From Bacteroidia bacterium (GTDB lineage: Bacteria; Bacteroidota; Bacteroidia; JADZBD01), in contig JAGVMA010000050.1 in the NCBI GenBank assembly GCA_020054095.1, forward strand, positions 1-64,000: a DNA stretch of 64,000 nucleotides. The letters are read 5' to 3'. The notes beneath the pieces are model-generated. The model saw only the letters and a list, made by a program, of their open reading frames with translations, was not told the DNA's origin and searched no databases. Every line of letters starts with the position of its first letter. Within the stretch, counting starts at the first letter, position 1. Shown one piece after another: positions 33,867 to 43,742 of the stretch. The translations under genes were made by a program, and so were the position numbers.

Positions 33867-34595
33867 ATGTACACATTATTTAAAAAAGAAATTCGTTCGT
33901 TTTTGAGTTCGCTCATTGGCTATATAGCCGTGTGCGTTTTTTTGCTTTTACTCGGGCTATTTATGTGGATATTGCAAATGGACAGCAATGTGCTTGATAA
34001 TGGCTATGCCAGTCTCGACCCATTATTTGCAATAGGCCCATGGGTTTTTTTATTTTTAATTCCGGCAATTACCATGCGTTCTTTTTCTGATGAAAAAAAA
34101 TCGGGCACCATTGAGTTGCTCTTAACGCGCCCATTAACCGATTTGCAAATAGTGCTTGCAAAATATTTTGCCGGTGTGGCGCTGGTAGCATTTGCTTTAG
34201 TGCCCACATTGGTATTCTATTATACAATCCAAAAACTGGCATTGGCACCGGGCATTGATGTAGGTGGCACGTGGGGCTCTTATTTCGGCTTACTGCTGTT
34301 AGCATCGGGTTTTGTTGCTATTGGCGTTTTTGCTTCGGCAATTACCGAAAATCAAGTAGTAGCATTTATCATTTCTGTTTTCTTGTGCTTTATCTCTTAC
34401 ATCGGTTTCGATTATATAAGCAAACTAAGTTTTTTGAAAAGCATTGACAGCATTTTGGTAGGCATCAGCATTAACACGCATTACATTTCTATGAGCCGTG
34501 GCGTTATTGATACTCGCGATGTGATTTACTTCCTTAGTCTTATTGCACTATTTGTAGTTTTTACGAAAACAATTTTAGAAAGCAGAAAATGGTAA
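33867..34595 (+). CDS. gldF: Gliding-motility ABC transporter permease GldF
   Basis: 242 residues, the family length, with six hydrophobic helices. Typical opening MYTLFKKEIRSFLSSLIGYIA and the conserved ITMRSFSDEKKSGTIELLLTRPLTDLQIVLAKYF loop between helices 2 and 3 identify the ABC-2 permease GldF. With GldA (ATPase, not in this window) and GldG it forms an ABC transporter needed for gliding in Flavobacterium johnsoniae, though many non-gliding Bacteroidota also carry it. Overlaps gldG by 7 bases. Confidence 0.93.
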   Translation: MYTLFKKEIRSFLSSLIGYIAVCVFLLLLGLFMWILQMDSNVLDNGYASLDPLFAIGPWVFLFLIPAITMRSFSDEKKSGTIELLLTRPLTDLQIVLAKYFAGVALVAFALVPTLVFYYTIQKLALAPGIDVGGTWGSYFGLLLLASGFVAIGVFASAITENQVVAFIISVFLCFISYIGFDYISKLSFLKSIDSILVGISINTHYISMSRGVIDTRDVIYFLSLIALFVVFTKTILESRKW

Positions 34596-36277
34596 AATCG
34601 AGAAGGAATAAGCGCAGAGATATAATGAATATGACATTAGTCATTGCCATCATCTTGTTGCTAAATTTTATTTCCTCTTTTATTTTCACTCGCTTTGACT
34701 TAACTACCGAAAAAAAATATTCGCTAAACGAAAAAACAAAGGAATTGCTTCAAAGTTTAGATGATGTGGTTTTTTTCAAAGTTTATTTAGAAGGAGAATT
34801 TCCGCCTGAATTTGACAAGCTGCGAAATGCAACAAAAGAAATGCTCGATGAATTTAGAGCATATAGCAACAATAATATCGAATATGAATTTATAAATCCA
34901 TCGGAAGAGGTAGGAAAAAAAGAACAAAACACGGTTTACAAGCAGTTATATGAAAAAGGGTTGCAGCCTACTTTTCTCGAAATAAACGACAAGGCTGGTA
35001 ATTCGCAGCAAGTTATTTTTCCAGGCGCGTTGGTAACTTATGCTAACAGCGAAATTCCAATTCAGCTTTTCCAAGATCAAATGGGGCTGCCTACTGAAGT
35101 GATCCTGAATAATTCGGTAGAGGCATTGGAATACGAATTAGCAAATGCTATTTACAAATTAAAAACGCCTTTGCGCCAGCGCATAGCTTTTATTGAAGGA
35201 CATGGCGAATTAGACAGCATTCAATCAGCTGATTTCCAAAATGTGTTAAGTGAATATTATGATATAAACCGTGTGGCGATAACCGGAAAATTTAACGACT
35301 TGGAAAAGATAAAAGACTGCAAAGCAATTATAATTTCAAAACCCGATTCGTTTTTTAACGAGCAAAGTAAATTTATTATTGACCAATACATTATGAATGG
35401 CGGAAATGTACTGTGGCTTATAGATAATATCAGCGCCAGCATGGATAGCTTACAGCAAATGCCTATGACATTCGGGCTTGGGAAAAAGCTAAACTTGGAT
35501 GATATGCTTTTTAAATATGGCGTGAGAATAAACTACAATTTGGTTCAGGATTTAAAATGCGGAATGATTCCACTACCGATAAACAACCAATACAAACTCA
35601 TGCCTTGGTATTTTTTTCCACTGCCATCGCAAGGTAGTAATCACCCAATAGTAAAAAACATGAATGTGGTTCGCACCGAATTTTGCAGCAGCATTGATAC
35701 TATTGTTACCACCATTCCTATTAAGAAAACAATATTACTAAGCAGCTCAAAATACGCATCAACACAAATTGCTCCGGTGCGTATTGATTTACGAATGGCA
35801 TCGGCACCACCCAATCAAAAACTTTTTAAAAACACTAACCTGCCATTAGCCGTTTTGCTCGAAGGCGATTTTGAATCGGTTTTCAAAAACAGAATAAAAC
35901 CCAAAACCGATTCGAGTAGAATTGATTTTATTGAGAATGGAAAAACCGCATCAATGATTGTGGTGGGCGATGGCGATGTGGCGAAAAGTTTTGTGAAAGG
36001 CGGCAAAGCAATGCCACTGGGCTATGATATATGGAAACAACAAACATTTGGCAACAAAAATTTTCTGCTTAATTGCGTTAACTATCTATGCGATTCAAAA
36101 TCGGGGCTTATGCAGCTCCGCACACGGGAAGTTATTTTACGAATATTAGACAAGAAAAAGGTAGCCGAAGAAAAAACGAAATGGCAAATCATTAATACCG
36201 CAATACCAATAGCAATTGTAATTGCATTTGGAGTTGTGCGTTCTGTAAACAGAAAAAGAAAGTACACATCCCGCTAA
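34589..36277 (+). CDS. gldG: Gliding-motility ABC transporter component GldG
   Basis: 562 residues. N-terminal transmembrane helix (about 17-35, NMTLVIAIILLLNFISSFIF), a large periplasmic region with the family blocks EKKYSLNEKTKELLQSLDDVV, RQRIAFIEGHGELDSIQ, GGNVLWLIDNISASMDSL and SMIVVGDGDVAKSF, and a C-terminal helix (NTAIPIAIVIAFGVV). This is the GldG layout. It is the auxiliary, extracytoplasmic partner of GldF and is followed by a DUF4340 gene 19 bases downstream. Confidence 0.92.
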   Translation: MVKSRRNKRRDIMNMTLVIAIILLLNFISSFIFTRFDLTTEKKYSLNEKTKELLQSLDDVVFFKVYLEGEFPPEFDKLRNATKEMLDEFRAYSNNNIEYEFINPSEEVGKKEQNTVYKQLYEKGLQPTFLEINDKAGNSQQVIFPGALVTYANSEIPIQLFQDQMGLPTEVILNNSVEALEYELANAIYKLKTPLRQRIAFIEGHGELDSIQSADFQNVLSEYYDINRVAITGKFNDLEKIKDCKAIIISKPDSFFNEQSKFIIDQYIMNGGNVLWLIDNISASMDSLQQMPMTFGLGKKLNLDDMLFKYGVRINYNLVQDLKCGMIPLPINNQYKLMPWYFFPLPSQGSNHPIVKNMNVVRTEFCSSIDTIVTTIPIKKTILLSSSKYASTQIAPVRIDLRMASAPPNQKLFKNTNLPLAVLLEGDFESVFKNRIKPKTDSSRIDFIENGKTASMIVVGDGDVAKSFVKGGKAMPLGYDIWKQQTFGNKNFLLNCVNYLCDSKSGLMQLRTREVILRILDKKKVAEEKTKWQIINTAIPIAIVIAFGVVRSVNRKRKYTSR

Positions 36278-36296
36278 AATATAAATACACTTACCG

Positions 36297-37334
36297 ATGA
36301 AAAACAAAAATTTAATTGCCATCACACTCGTTTTAATTTTAGGGAGCATTGCAGTATGGTTGGTTTTTAATTCAAAAAAATCTACTATTAAAAAAGAGTT
36401 GAGTGATTTTGCTGTTGTGGACACACACTTGATAGATAAAATACATTTAATAGATAAAGCCGGAAAAGAAATTACACTCGAAAAAAATGAGGACGGAAAA
36501 ACTTGGAAGCTAAACGGAAAATACACTGCACGTTTTGATGGTGTAAAACAATTGATGAACACTATTCGCCTCATTAAAGTGCGTAACCCGGTAGGTAAAC
36601 GTGCAATGGAAAACGTAATCAAACAATTGGCAACGGGTTCAACCAAATGCGAAATTTATATAAAAGGAAAATTAGCAAAAGCGTATTACATAGGTGGCGA
36701 AACTCAAGACCAAGGCGGGACTTACATGCTTTTACAGGATGTAAAAACGGGAGAAAATTCATCTGTTCCATTTGTAATGTTTATTCCAGGCTTTCAGGGT
36801 TTTGTTTCGGTATATTATTTTACGAGTGAAAAAGATTGGCGCGATCGTTCGCTTTTCCGATCAACAATTAATGATATAAAAAGTGTGGAACTAACGTATG
36901 CAAAAAATGCTGAAGGTTCTTTTAAACTCAATGTGATTAACAACCAAACTTTTGATATTACAACCGGCACTGGCAAAAAAATAGAAAAATACGATACACT
37001 TGCCGTTAGGCAATACCTAAGTTACTACAGTAACATAAGTTTCGAGGGAATTGAAAGTCAACTGAAACAACAATTTAAAGATTCGATACTAAATAACGGA
37101 TGGGTTCACCAAATAAAACTCACGAACACGAATGGAGAAACCACCACTTTACAATCTTATTTAAAACCGCCTAAGCGTGATGAATATTTGGATGACAAGG
37201 GACAACCACTAAAAGAGGATAGAGACAGAATGTTTGCCGTTGTAAACGAAAATAAAAAAGAGATAGTGCTGATACAATATTATTCGTTTGGCAAATTATA
37301 TGTGCCTGCTACTTATTTTTTGAAAAAGAAATGA
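36297..37334 (+). CDS. DUF4340-domain protein
   Basis: 345 residues. N-terminal membrane anchor (LIAITLVLILGSIAVWLVF) followed by a periplasmic region with repeated structural blocks (LSDFAVVDTHLIDKIHLI, EKNEDGKTWKLNGKYTARFDGV, DWRDRSLFRSTINDIKSVELTY) typical of DUF4340. DUF4340 proteins often sit next to GldF/GldG-type ABC transporter genes, here 19 bases after gldG, so it is probably an additional extracytoplasmic subunit. No enzymatic motif seen. Start fixed by the membrane anchor and the absence of an upstream alternative. Confidence 0.85.
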   Translation: MKNKNLIAITLVLILGSIAVWLVFNSKKSTIKKELSDFAVVDTHLIDKIHLIDKAGKEITLEKNEDGKTWKLNGKYTARFDGVKQLMNTIRLIKVRNPVGKRAMENVIKQLATGSTKCEIYIKGKLAKAYYIGGETQDQGGTYMLLQDVKTGENSSVPFVMFIPGFQGFVSVYYFTSEKDWRDRSLFRSTINDIKSVELTYAKNAEGSFKLNVINNQTFDITTGTGKKIEKYDTLAVRQYLSYYSNISFEGIESQLKQQFKDSILNNGWVHQIKLTNTNGETTTLQSYLKPPKRDEYLDDKGQPLKEDRDRMFAVVNENKKEIVLIQYYSFGKLYVPATYFLKKK

Positions 37335-37355
37335 TTTGGCTTTAAAAAAACTGAA

Positions 37356-39440
37356 TCAATATCCTCCACTCCATTTTCTCAAAAACCACTCGGCAGATAA
37401 AAGCGCAAGAAGCAAAAAGAAAATGTATTTGAGATTGATTAAATCATCTAAGTTTTTATGCATGTAAGATATGGGCTTAACATCTTCTCGTGCATTAATC
37501 ATTTCAGCGAGCTTGCTCATGTTGGCAGGATAGACCATTTCACCACCCGATTTTTTTGCCATCGAGAAAAGTAATTGATGGTCGGCAGTAGTATTAGTAC
37601 TTTCAATTTGCATGGCACTTACACTAAATTCACCTTTGGCAGAATAAACCTTGTTTCCAGATTTAACTTTAGCATCATACTTATAATTACCTACAGGAAA
37701 ACTTCCTGCATTTAACCTATAAGCGTTAGCCGTTTTACTAAATGTGAATGGGTAGGATTTTTTTTCATCGTTAATAATTGTAAGTGATACTTCCGGATCG
37801 TTAATTGGCTCGTAACTCTCGTTATAAAACTCGGCATCAAACTCTATCGCATCGTCCTCGAAAAATTTATTGTTACACTTTACCCTGAACAAACTTTTAT
37901 CAATTTTAACAGATAAGTATTGCACGGTTTTAGAAATTAATTCGTCAAACAAATCGTTATTGCCATGTTCCGCATAATCCAGTAATTTCCATTTCCAAAT
38001 TCCCTCGCCTGCTATTACTGCGCATTTCTTAATAGCATCTTCATTATAAAGTAGCAAAGGATTTTGAGTAGCTACGCTGCCTATTTTTTGATACAGCAAT
38101 ACATTGGCGGAATTTGCAGTACTAAAATTTCCAAATGGACTTTGCAATGGAGGACATTTGGGAATAAACGATTTTAATTTTTCATTGAGTGTGAATAGCG
38201 TAAAATTTGGCGACACCGATGCAAGTGCATCATTGGTTTGCCCGCGCGAAGCTGCACTGATGCTCAAACCCGATTTTAAATTATTAAACTGGTTAAGCGA
38301 TGTTTGGCTACCAATAATAAAAAGCACCGGCACGTTTGATTTTAGTGCATCATCAGCCACCTGCGATGCAGCAGATGAAGAAGGCAACTGATGAAGGATA
38401 ATTAAATTATAACCTGTAAATCGTTTGTTAAAATCAGACGCCAAATAAGACTCAACAATATAATTTTGGTTTTTCTCAATCGTTTCTTTAATTGCTGCCA
38501 CATCCGGATGGGGAGCATTGGCAAGTATTAATATTTTTTGGCGCGAGTCGAGCACTTCAATAAAAACATCTTGTTTGTTATTAACGTAACTCACTTCGCC
38601 TTTTACATCGGTTAACGAAATTGTATAGCGCTGCAAGCCCGGCTGTTTTGCATCTAACATCACGGGCACAGTTAAAAAATAATTATCGGTGTTAATGGTT
38701 ACTGCTTGTGAAAATAAATTTTGTCCGCCTTTGGCTACTGATAAAATTGTTTTTTCTGATTTCAGTTTATTAGCGTTCACTACTATTTCGAGCGGAAAAC
38801 TATTGCCTAAAAATGCATAACGATTATGTGCTACTTTTTTAACAAGCAAATCGCGTTTTATTGCCGTATCGCTTAAGGCGATGGTATAAAAAGGTGCTTT
38901 AATTTTTGTTAGTGAGTAAACCGGATTGGTGCCTTTGTTATACAAACCATCGCTGGCAAATATAACTGCGCCCACATTTCGGTTACTGAAACGAGTTTCC
39001 AGTTCATCCATCAGTGCCGACATATCAGTTTGCTTACCGCTAAAATCAATTTTTAATCCGCTTTTAACATCGCTTGAAAAAACATACGTATTAGTGTCGT
39101 ATTTTTCTGATAAAGCGGTGATGAGCACAGAAACATCTTTGCGGTATTGATTTTTATAATAAGCGGAATCTTTGTTAATTAAAACTGAAGCGGAATTATC
39201 TTGCACAAAAATGATAACGGGTTTTTCTACATCGCGCGATGTGGTTTTAACTAATGGAGAAAGTAGAAAGAAGGACAGCAGTACAACTGCAATAAATCGG
39301 AATGCTGCCATTGCATAGCGCACCCAATTTCTTATTTCGGCAAAACGTAAATCGTTTCTGTAAAGAAAAAATGAATAGAAAGCTCCTGCCGCAAAGCAGA
39401 AAAAAAGGAAGTAAAACGGGTAATCAAAAATTAACGACAA
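37356..39440 (-). CDS. Membrane protein with von Willebrand-like MIDAS
   Basis: 694 residues. Two N-terminal helices (about 5-25 and 40-60), then a long extracytoplasmic region, then a C-terminal helix (YIFFLLLALLSAEWFLRKW). Right after the second helix comes VIIFVQDNSASVLIN, which fits the DxSxS metal-ion-dependent adhesion site, and AVIFASDGLYNKGTNPVY, a typical second vWA block. The layout resembles the BatA/BatB-like or "glutamine amidotransferase-like" (CARDB) membrane proteins of Bacteroidota. Function unknown. It faces the gldFG group from the other strand and is followed upstream by fabG after 25 bases. Confidence 0.78.
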   Translation of the reverse strand: MSLIFDYPFYFLFFCFAAGAFYSFFLYRNDLRFAEIRNWVRYAMAAFRFIAVVLLSFFLLSPLVKTTSRDVEKPVIIFVQDNSASVLINKDSAYYKNQYRKDVSVLITALSEKYDTNTYVFSSDVKSGLKIDFSGKQTDMSALMDELETRFSNRNVGAVIFASDGLYNKGTNPVYSLTKIKAPFYTIALSDTAIKRDLLVKKVAHNRYAFLGNSFPLEIVVNANKLKSEKTILSVAKGGQNLFSQAVTINTDNYFLTVPVMLDAKQPGLQRYTISLTDVKGEVSYVNNKQDVFIEVLDSRQKILILANAPHPDVAAIKETIEKNQNYIVESYLASDFNKRFTGYNLIILHQLPSSSAASQVADDALKSNVPVLFIIGSQTSLNQFNNLKSGLSISAASRGQTNDALASVSPNFTLFTLNEKLKSFIPKCPPLQSPFGNFSTANSANVLLYQKIGSVATQNPLLLYNEDAIKKCAVIAGEGIWKWKLLDYAEHGNNDLFDELISKTVQYLSVKIDKSLFRVKCNNKFFEDDAIEFDAEFYNESYEPINDPEVSLTIINDEKKSYPFTFSKTANAYRLNAGSFPVGNYKYDAKVKSGNKVYSAKGEFSVSAMQIESTNTTADHQLLFSMAKKSGGEMVYPANMSKLAEMINAREDVKPISYMHKNLDDLINLKYIFFLLLALLSAEWFLRKWSGGY

Positions 39441-39465
39441 TTTTCGGAATATTACTTTTTACAAA

Positions 39466-40212
39466 TCAAGTTAGCATGCCACCACAAATATTAATGCACT
39501 GGCCGGTGATGTAAGCCGACAAATCAGAAGCAAGAAAGAGGCAAAGGTTTGCAACATCATCGCTTGAGCCGCCACGTTTAAGCGGAATTGATTGTCGCCA
39601 TTGGTCAACTACTTTTGGGTCGAGCGATGCTGTCATTTCGGTTTCAATAAAACCGGGCGCAATTGCATTGCTACGAATATTGCGCGAACCTAATTCTAAC
39701 GCAACCGATTTTGTAAAACCAATTATGCCCGCTTTAGAAGCTGCATAATTTGCCTGGCCAGCATTTCCTTTTACGCCTACCACAGAACTTACATTAATAA
39801 TACTTCCTTTTTTTGCTTTTAACATTGGGCGTTGCACAGCTTTCACCATATTAAATACCGATTTTAAATTTGCTTTTATCACCTCATCAAATTGTTCTTC
39901 GCTCATGCGCATAAGTAAACCATCGCGTGTGATGCCGGCATTGTTCACCAACACATCTATGGTACCAAAATCAGCAACAACTGCATTAATCAATTCATCG
40001 GCAGCTTTATAATCGCCCGCATCCGATCGGTATCCTTTTGCTTTTATGCCACACGTTGTTAACTCGGCTTCCAATTCTTGTCCTTTTTCAACTGATGACA
40101 AATAAGTGAAAGCAACCGATGCGCCATGCTGAGCAAATACTTTTGCAATGCCTCTGCCAATACCGCGCGATGCACCGGTTACAATGGCAACTTTTCCGTC
40201 TAATAATTTCAT
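39466..40212 (-). CDS. fabG: 3-oxoacyl-[ACP] reductase
   Basis: 248 residues, typical length. NADPH-dependent reduction of 3-ketoacyl-ACP in fatty-acid elongation. Short-chain dehydrogenase motifs: TGASRGIGRGIAKVF at 12-26, NNAGITRDGLLMRM, and the catalytic S143-Y156-K160 (VSSVVGVKGNAGQANYAASK); C-terminal FLASDLSAYITGQCINICGG. The RDGLLMRM stretch after NNAGIT is specific to FabG rather than general SDRs. Stands with its own start region, divergent from an outer-membrane protein. Confidence 0.95.
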   Translation of the reverse strand: MKLLDGKVAIVTGASRGIGRGIAKVFAQHGASVAFTYLSSVEKGQELEAELTTCGIKAKGYRSDAGDYKAADELINAVVADFGTIDVLVNNAGITRDGLLMRMSEEQFDEVIKANLKSVFNMVKAVQRPMLKAKKGSIINVSSVVGVKGNAGQANYAASKAGIIGFTKSVALELGSRNIRSNAIAPGFIETEMTASLDPKVVDQWRQSIPLKRGGSSDDVANLCLFLASDLSAYITGQCINICGGMLT

Positions 40213-40230
40213 ATAATTGATTTATAATTT

Positions 40231-40238
40231 TATTTTTG
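40231..40238 (+). promoter_or_regulatory. Candidate promoter: TTTC-N20-TATTTTTG
   Basis: The -7 box TATTTTTG matches consensus exactly; a TTTC at 40207-40210 lies 20 nt upstream as a -33 element with one mismatch to TTTG. This is the best full promoter in the window, about 49 bases before the ATG at 40287. Confidence 0.5.
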
Positions 40239-40286
40239 GTTACAGTTTCAAAGATAACAGAAATATACCTCAAAAAAATCTGCAGC

Positions 40287-41021
40287 ATGAAATCAAAAAT
40301 CATTATCACTATAAGTTTATTCGCTACACAATTAATGGCTCAAACATTTATGCAAGTGGGGGCACTTGGCTCGTTTAATTCCACTTGGTTGTTTAACAAA
40401 AATGTTTCGGATAAAGGCGATGACCAAGATTTTGCTGCCGGATGGGGGCATAATTTTGGCCTTTGCTATGGGTTTTATTTCAACGAAAATATTGGAATAG
40501 AAATAAATGGATTAATTGGCCTGAATTCGGGAGCATTTACCGGAGTGCTTGATACCAACAAAACTTACAATTCAGAAATATCATACTCAAGCATAGACAT
40601 TCCACTTATGTTTAAATATGTGGGTAAATCGGGTGCGTATTTAGAAGTTGGACCACAGTTTTCGATTTTAGGCACTTTTAACTACGGTTTTAAACAAAGT
40701 TATTATGACTTTAATACGGGCTTAAATGTAAACAACGATACAAGCTATGCTGTTACCAATTTTTTTAAAACCTCATCAATAGCTGCTGTTCTTGGTTTTG
40801 GTATAAATATAAAATTTACTGACGCATTGCACCTACGCACAGGCCTACGCTTTAGTTACGGACTTACTGATTTAAAAGGTGTGGACGCTTTAGGTGTGCC
40901 GTTTGCAAATTTCTTTTCTTATAAAGATGGTCCGTTAAAAACCAATGCAATGGCTGGCGGAATTTTAATTGGTCTCACCTACTCCATTGGTAAAAAGAAA
41001 GAGGATAGTAAAAAAGAGTGA
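40287..41021 (+). CDS. PorT-like outer-membrane beta-barrel protein
   Basis: 244 residues from the ATG at 40287, which gives the signal peptide KIIITISLFATQLMAQ; a TTG 51 bases upstream is in frame but is not needed. The mature part alternates polar and aromatic residues through eight or so beta strands (LCYGFYFNENIGIEINGLIG, YLEVGPQFSILGTFNYGF, ALHLRTGLRFSYGLTDLKG) and ends with a GLTYSIGKKKE tail, the OMP_b-brl_2 (PorT-family) pattern. It should sit in the outer membrane. True T9SS PorT would need stronger evidence than this general barrel signature. Confidence 0.83.
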   Translation: MKSKIIITISLFATQLMAQTFMQVGALGSFNSTWLFNKNVSDKGDDQDFAAGWGHNFGLCYGFYFNENIGIEINGLIGLNSGAFTGVLDTNKTYNSEISYSSIDIPLMFKYVGKSGAYLEVGPQFSILGTFNYGFKQSYYDFNTGLNVNNDTSYAVTNFFKTSSIAAVLGFGINIKFTDALHLRTGLRFSYGLTDLKGVDALGVPFANFFSYKDGPLKTNAMAGGILIGLTYSIGKKKEDSKKE

Positions 41022-41025
41022 TGTA

Positions 41026-42219
41026 CTAAACAAAGCTCATCTTGGCAAAATTCTGGAGCAGAATTTCTTTATCACTTACGCCAAGCCAATTGTTAAGCAC
41101 TGTAGCATAAACGCTCCTAAAATCTATTTTGTATTTTAAATCACCGTCATCCAAATCTGTTAAATCAGGCGCTTCGTTAATAATTCCGTTTTGCTTTAAT
41201 TTATTTCCGAACAAAAACATATTTCCTGCTGTGCCATGATCGGTGCCGTTACTTGCATTTTGCTGTACACGCCTTCCAAACTCCGAAAAAACCATCACAA
41301 GTGTATCATCAAGTTTGTTGCTTTTTTGCAAATCGTTTACAAAAGCAGTAACAGCATCGGCAAATGTTTGCAGCAAATTTTGATGTTGCTGCAATTGGTT
41401 AATATGCGTATCAAAACCACCCATCGAAACATAATAAACACTTGTTTCCATTCCTGAATTAATAAAAGTGGAAACCGTTTTTAATTGTTTACCCAAAGCA
41501 GTTTGCGGATATACGTAACTGTTGTTATATGTTTTAGATGTATTATAAATATACTCGGCACTCGAAGTGGTTTCAATCATTGTTTTATACAAATAACCGA
41601 GGTTATCTTCCGTTAACATTTTATCATCTGTAATGGAAACGAGTTTATTAAAAAAATTCTCTTTTGTGAGTTTATAAAGTTCATCGGCATTTTTTAGCGC
41701 CATTGCTTTTTTCAGTTCGCCTTTTAGTGCCAACGAGAGCGTGTCGTCCACTTCAATTGCGTGATGCGGATTGGCACACCCGTTACAACTACTATCTAAG
41801 TATCTGCCAAGCCAGCCGGTTTGCAAATACTCGTTGCTATTGCTTGCTGTGTGCCAAATGTCCATGGAGCGAAAATGCGACCTGTCAGGATTGGGGTAAC
41901 CCACATTATTAATTATTGTCATAAAACCTTTATCATAAAGTTCCATTAGCTTTTTCATTCCAGTATTTAAACCAAGTTCTGGTGTTAATGTTATGGCCTG
42001 TTCTTTTTTTATAGCAATGCCTGCCCTGTTTTTAAAATATAAATCATTGGTGTAAGGCACAATGGTATTAAGAGCATCGTTTCCGCCCGATAGCTGAATG
42101 ATGACAAGCTTTTTATTTCCGCTTAAGATGTTCTTGCTTTCAAAAGCTTTTAAAAAATTAGGCACCAGCAAGGTCCCGGATGCCAAGGCAGAATATTTTA
42201 AAAAATTTCGTCTGTTCAT
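41026..42219 (-). CDS. DUF1501 domain protein
   Basis: 397 residues from the ATG at 42219, two bases after the DUF1800 stop; a GTG nine bases upstream overlaps it. N-terminus MNRRNFLKYSALASGTLLVPNFL is Tat-like (RRNFLK then a hydrophobic stretch). The body shows DUF1501 blocks: LVIIQLSGGNDALNTIVPY, NPDRSHFRSMDIWHTAS, SMGGFDTHINQLQQHQNLL and VMVFSEFGRRVQQNASNGTDHGTAGNMFLFG, with the His/Asp residues of a sulfatase-like alkaline-phosphatase fold. Its role is unknown; it regularly pairs with DUF1800, as here. Confidence 0.9.
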   Translation of the reverse strand: MNRRNFLKYSALASGTLLVPNFLKAFESKNILSGNKKLVIIQLSGGNDALNTIVPYTNDLYFKNRAGIAIKKEQAITLTPELGLNTGMKKLMELYDKGFMTIINNVGYPNPDRSHFRSMDIWHTASNSNEYLQTGWLGRYLDSSCNGCANPHHAIEVDDTLSLALKGELKKAMALKNADELYKLTKENFFNKLVSITDDKMLTEDNLGYLYKTMIETTSSAEYIYNTSKTYNNSYVYPQTALGKQLKTVSTFINSGMETSVYYVSMGGFDTHINQLQQHQNLLQTFADAVTAFVNDLQKSNKLDDTLVMVFSEFGRRVQQNASNGTDHGTAGNMFLFGNKLKQNGIINEAPDLTDLDDGDLKYKIDFRSVYATVLNNWLGVSDKEILLQNFAKMSFV

Positions 42220-42221
42220 AT

Positions 42222-43607
42222 TTAGCACATTTGGTATTCAGGAATAGAAAGAATTTTCATTATCCGATCGCGCAACTGATTATCATCAATCAGTTTTATT
42301 TTTTCATCCCTTAGTTTATGCGACAATAAGCTGCTTGCAATTTCTGCAATGCTTTTACCAGTGAATACATTTTCTATTTGCTGCCAATTAACATTGCATC
42401 CCATTTTTGAATTTACTTTTTCGCGCTGCTTCTCCATTTTCATTTCCATTATTTTCATAAATTCTTCGGGCATATCGTCTTTCATTTCTAAATCAATTAC
42501 ACCGCCATTAGCAAGTAGCGATGGCAATCGCAACCTGAATATAAATGATGAGCTATCAATCCAGTTAGTTCCGCCCGGCCAGCCGGCTACGTTAGGAGGG
42601 TAAAACAAAACTTGCCCCAATGCACGCTGTATATACAATAGTACTTCTGGTTTTTGATAATTAGCTTTTAGTGTTTTTGATAGTGATACAATTAACTCAA
42701 CGGGTGATTTAATGAGCGAACCAATATTGGCAGAAGCGTAAAACCAATCGCTCAAAAATATTTTTCGCATTAGTTTTTCGGTGTCGTAATTATTGGCGAA
42801 GTAAAAATCGGCAAGCTCAGCTATTATTTTGGCATCGGATTTATCGGTAACAAAGTGCTTGTAAATTTTAGTGCATAAAAAAATCGCAGTTTCTTTTTTG
42901 CTCAAAACAATATCAATTATTTCTTCCCCATCAAAATCACCAGATTGGCCCATAAATTTTTTTGTTCCCGTGTCATGCACATTGGCTCTGAACTCAAACT
43001 CGTATGTTTCGCGGTTAAAAGCCCATCCTGTAAAGGAGCGTGCAGCTTCTTTTATGTCCTGTTCGGTATAATTTCCTCTGCCAATTGTAAATAACTCCAT
43101 AAGCTCACGTGCAAAATTTTCGTTTGGGTATTCTTTTTTATTTTGCTGATTATTTAAAAATAAAAGCATAGATGGCGATTTGCTAACTGCCATAAGCAAC
43201 TGCTTAAAAGGTGCAAAAGCATATTGTCTATGTAAATTATTGAGCTCTAAAAGTGTTATAGGATTATCATCGCGGCAGGCAAAATGGTTGTGCCAAAAAA
43301 ATGTCATTCGTTCGCGCAATGCTTCTTCTCCCGAAATTAGCTTTTGTAACCAATCGGTATTTAACTCACGCACTTTATCTTTCAGTTTCTTTTTTAATTC
43401 TTTTTTTTCTTGTTTTGACAGGTTTTTAAAATCTTTTTTATCGGGCAAGCCATTCACTTTTATTTTCAGTGGAGCAAACTGCTTGCTGTCGTTAAACAAT
43501 TTATCAACCAAAGCTTCGCGCGACAAAGCACTGCATTTCTTTAATGTGTTATAGTCAGCGCCCAAAGCAGCTCTATTAAGCAAATGCAATGTGTGATTAA
43601 TTTCCAT
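42222..43607 (-). CDS. DUF1800 domain protein
   Basis: 461 residues from the ATG at 43607. Family blocks: NHTLHLLNRAALGADYNTLKK, WLQKLISGEEALRERMTFFWHNHFA, NENFARELMELFTIGRGNYTEQDIKEAARSFTGW and YPPNVAGWPGGTNWIDSSSF. DUF1800 is thought to be exported; this copy lacks an obvious signal peptide at its start. Translated together with DUF1501 (two-base gap). Found across Bacteroidota, Planctomycetes and Proteobacteria without known activity. The Lys-rich insertion at ~45-70 (KDFKNLSKQEKKELKKKL) is unusual. Confidence 0.9.
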   Translation of the reverse strand: MEINHTLHLLNRAALGADYNTLKKCSALSREALVDKLFNDSKQFAPLKIKVNGLPDKKDFKNLSKQEKKELKKKLKDKVRELNTDWLQKLISGEEALRERMTFFWHNHFACRDDNPITLLELNNLHRQYAFAPFKQLLMAVSKSPSMLLFLNNQQNKKEYPNENFARELMELFTIGRGNYTEQDIKEAARSFTGWAFNRETYEFEFRANVHDTGTKKFMGQSGDFDGEEIIDIVLSKKETAIFLCTKIYKHFVTDKSDAKIIAELADFYFANNYDTEKLMRKIFLSDWFYASANIGSLIKSPVELIVSLSKTLKANYQKPEVLLYIQRALGQVLFYPPNVAGWPGGTNWIDSSSFIFRLRLPSLLANGGVIDLEMKDDMPEEFMKIMEMKMEKQREKVNSKMGCNVNWQQIENVFTGKSIAEIASSLLSHKLRDEKIKLIDDNQLRDRIMKILSIPEYQMC

Positions 43608-43742
43608 ATACACGTTTCGACTCAAAAATCGTCCCAAGGTTTAAAACAAAAAAATGTGCATCAATTTGTTAATAGTTTTTTCTGCTTACAAATAACTAAT
43701 ATCATTTCCGTTATACTTTTATGATGAAAATTTTATAAAAAA

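Noticed and set aside
36146-36646. 166-codon minus-strand ORF across the gldG/DUF4340 boundary
   Set aside because: It is antisense to two well-supported genes and has low-complexity hydrophobic content with no family pattern.
37356-39440. Bat operon (aerotolerance)
   Set aside because: Only one vWA-like gene is present and no MoxR ATPase or further Bat genes are adjacent.
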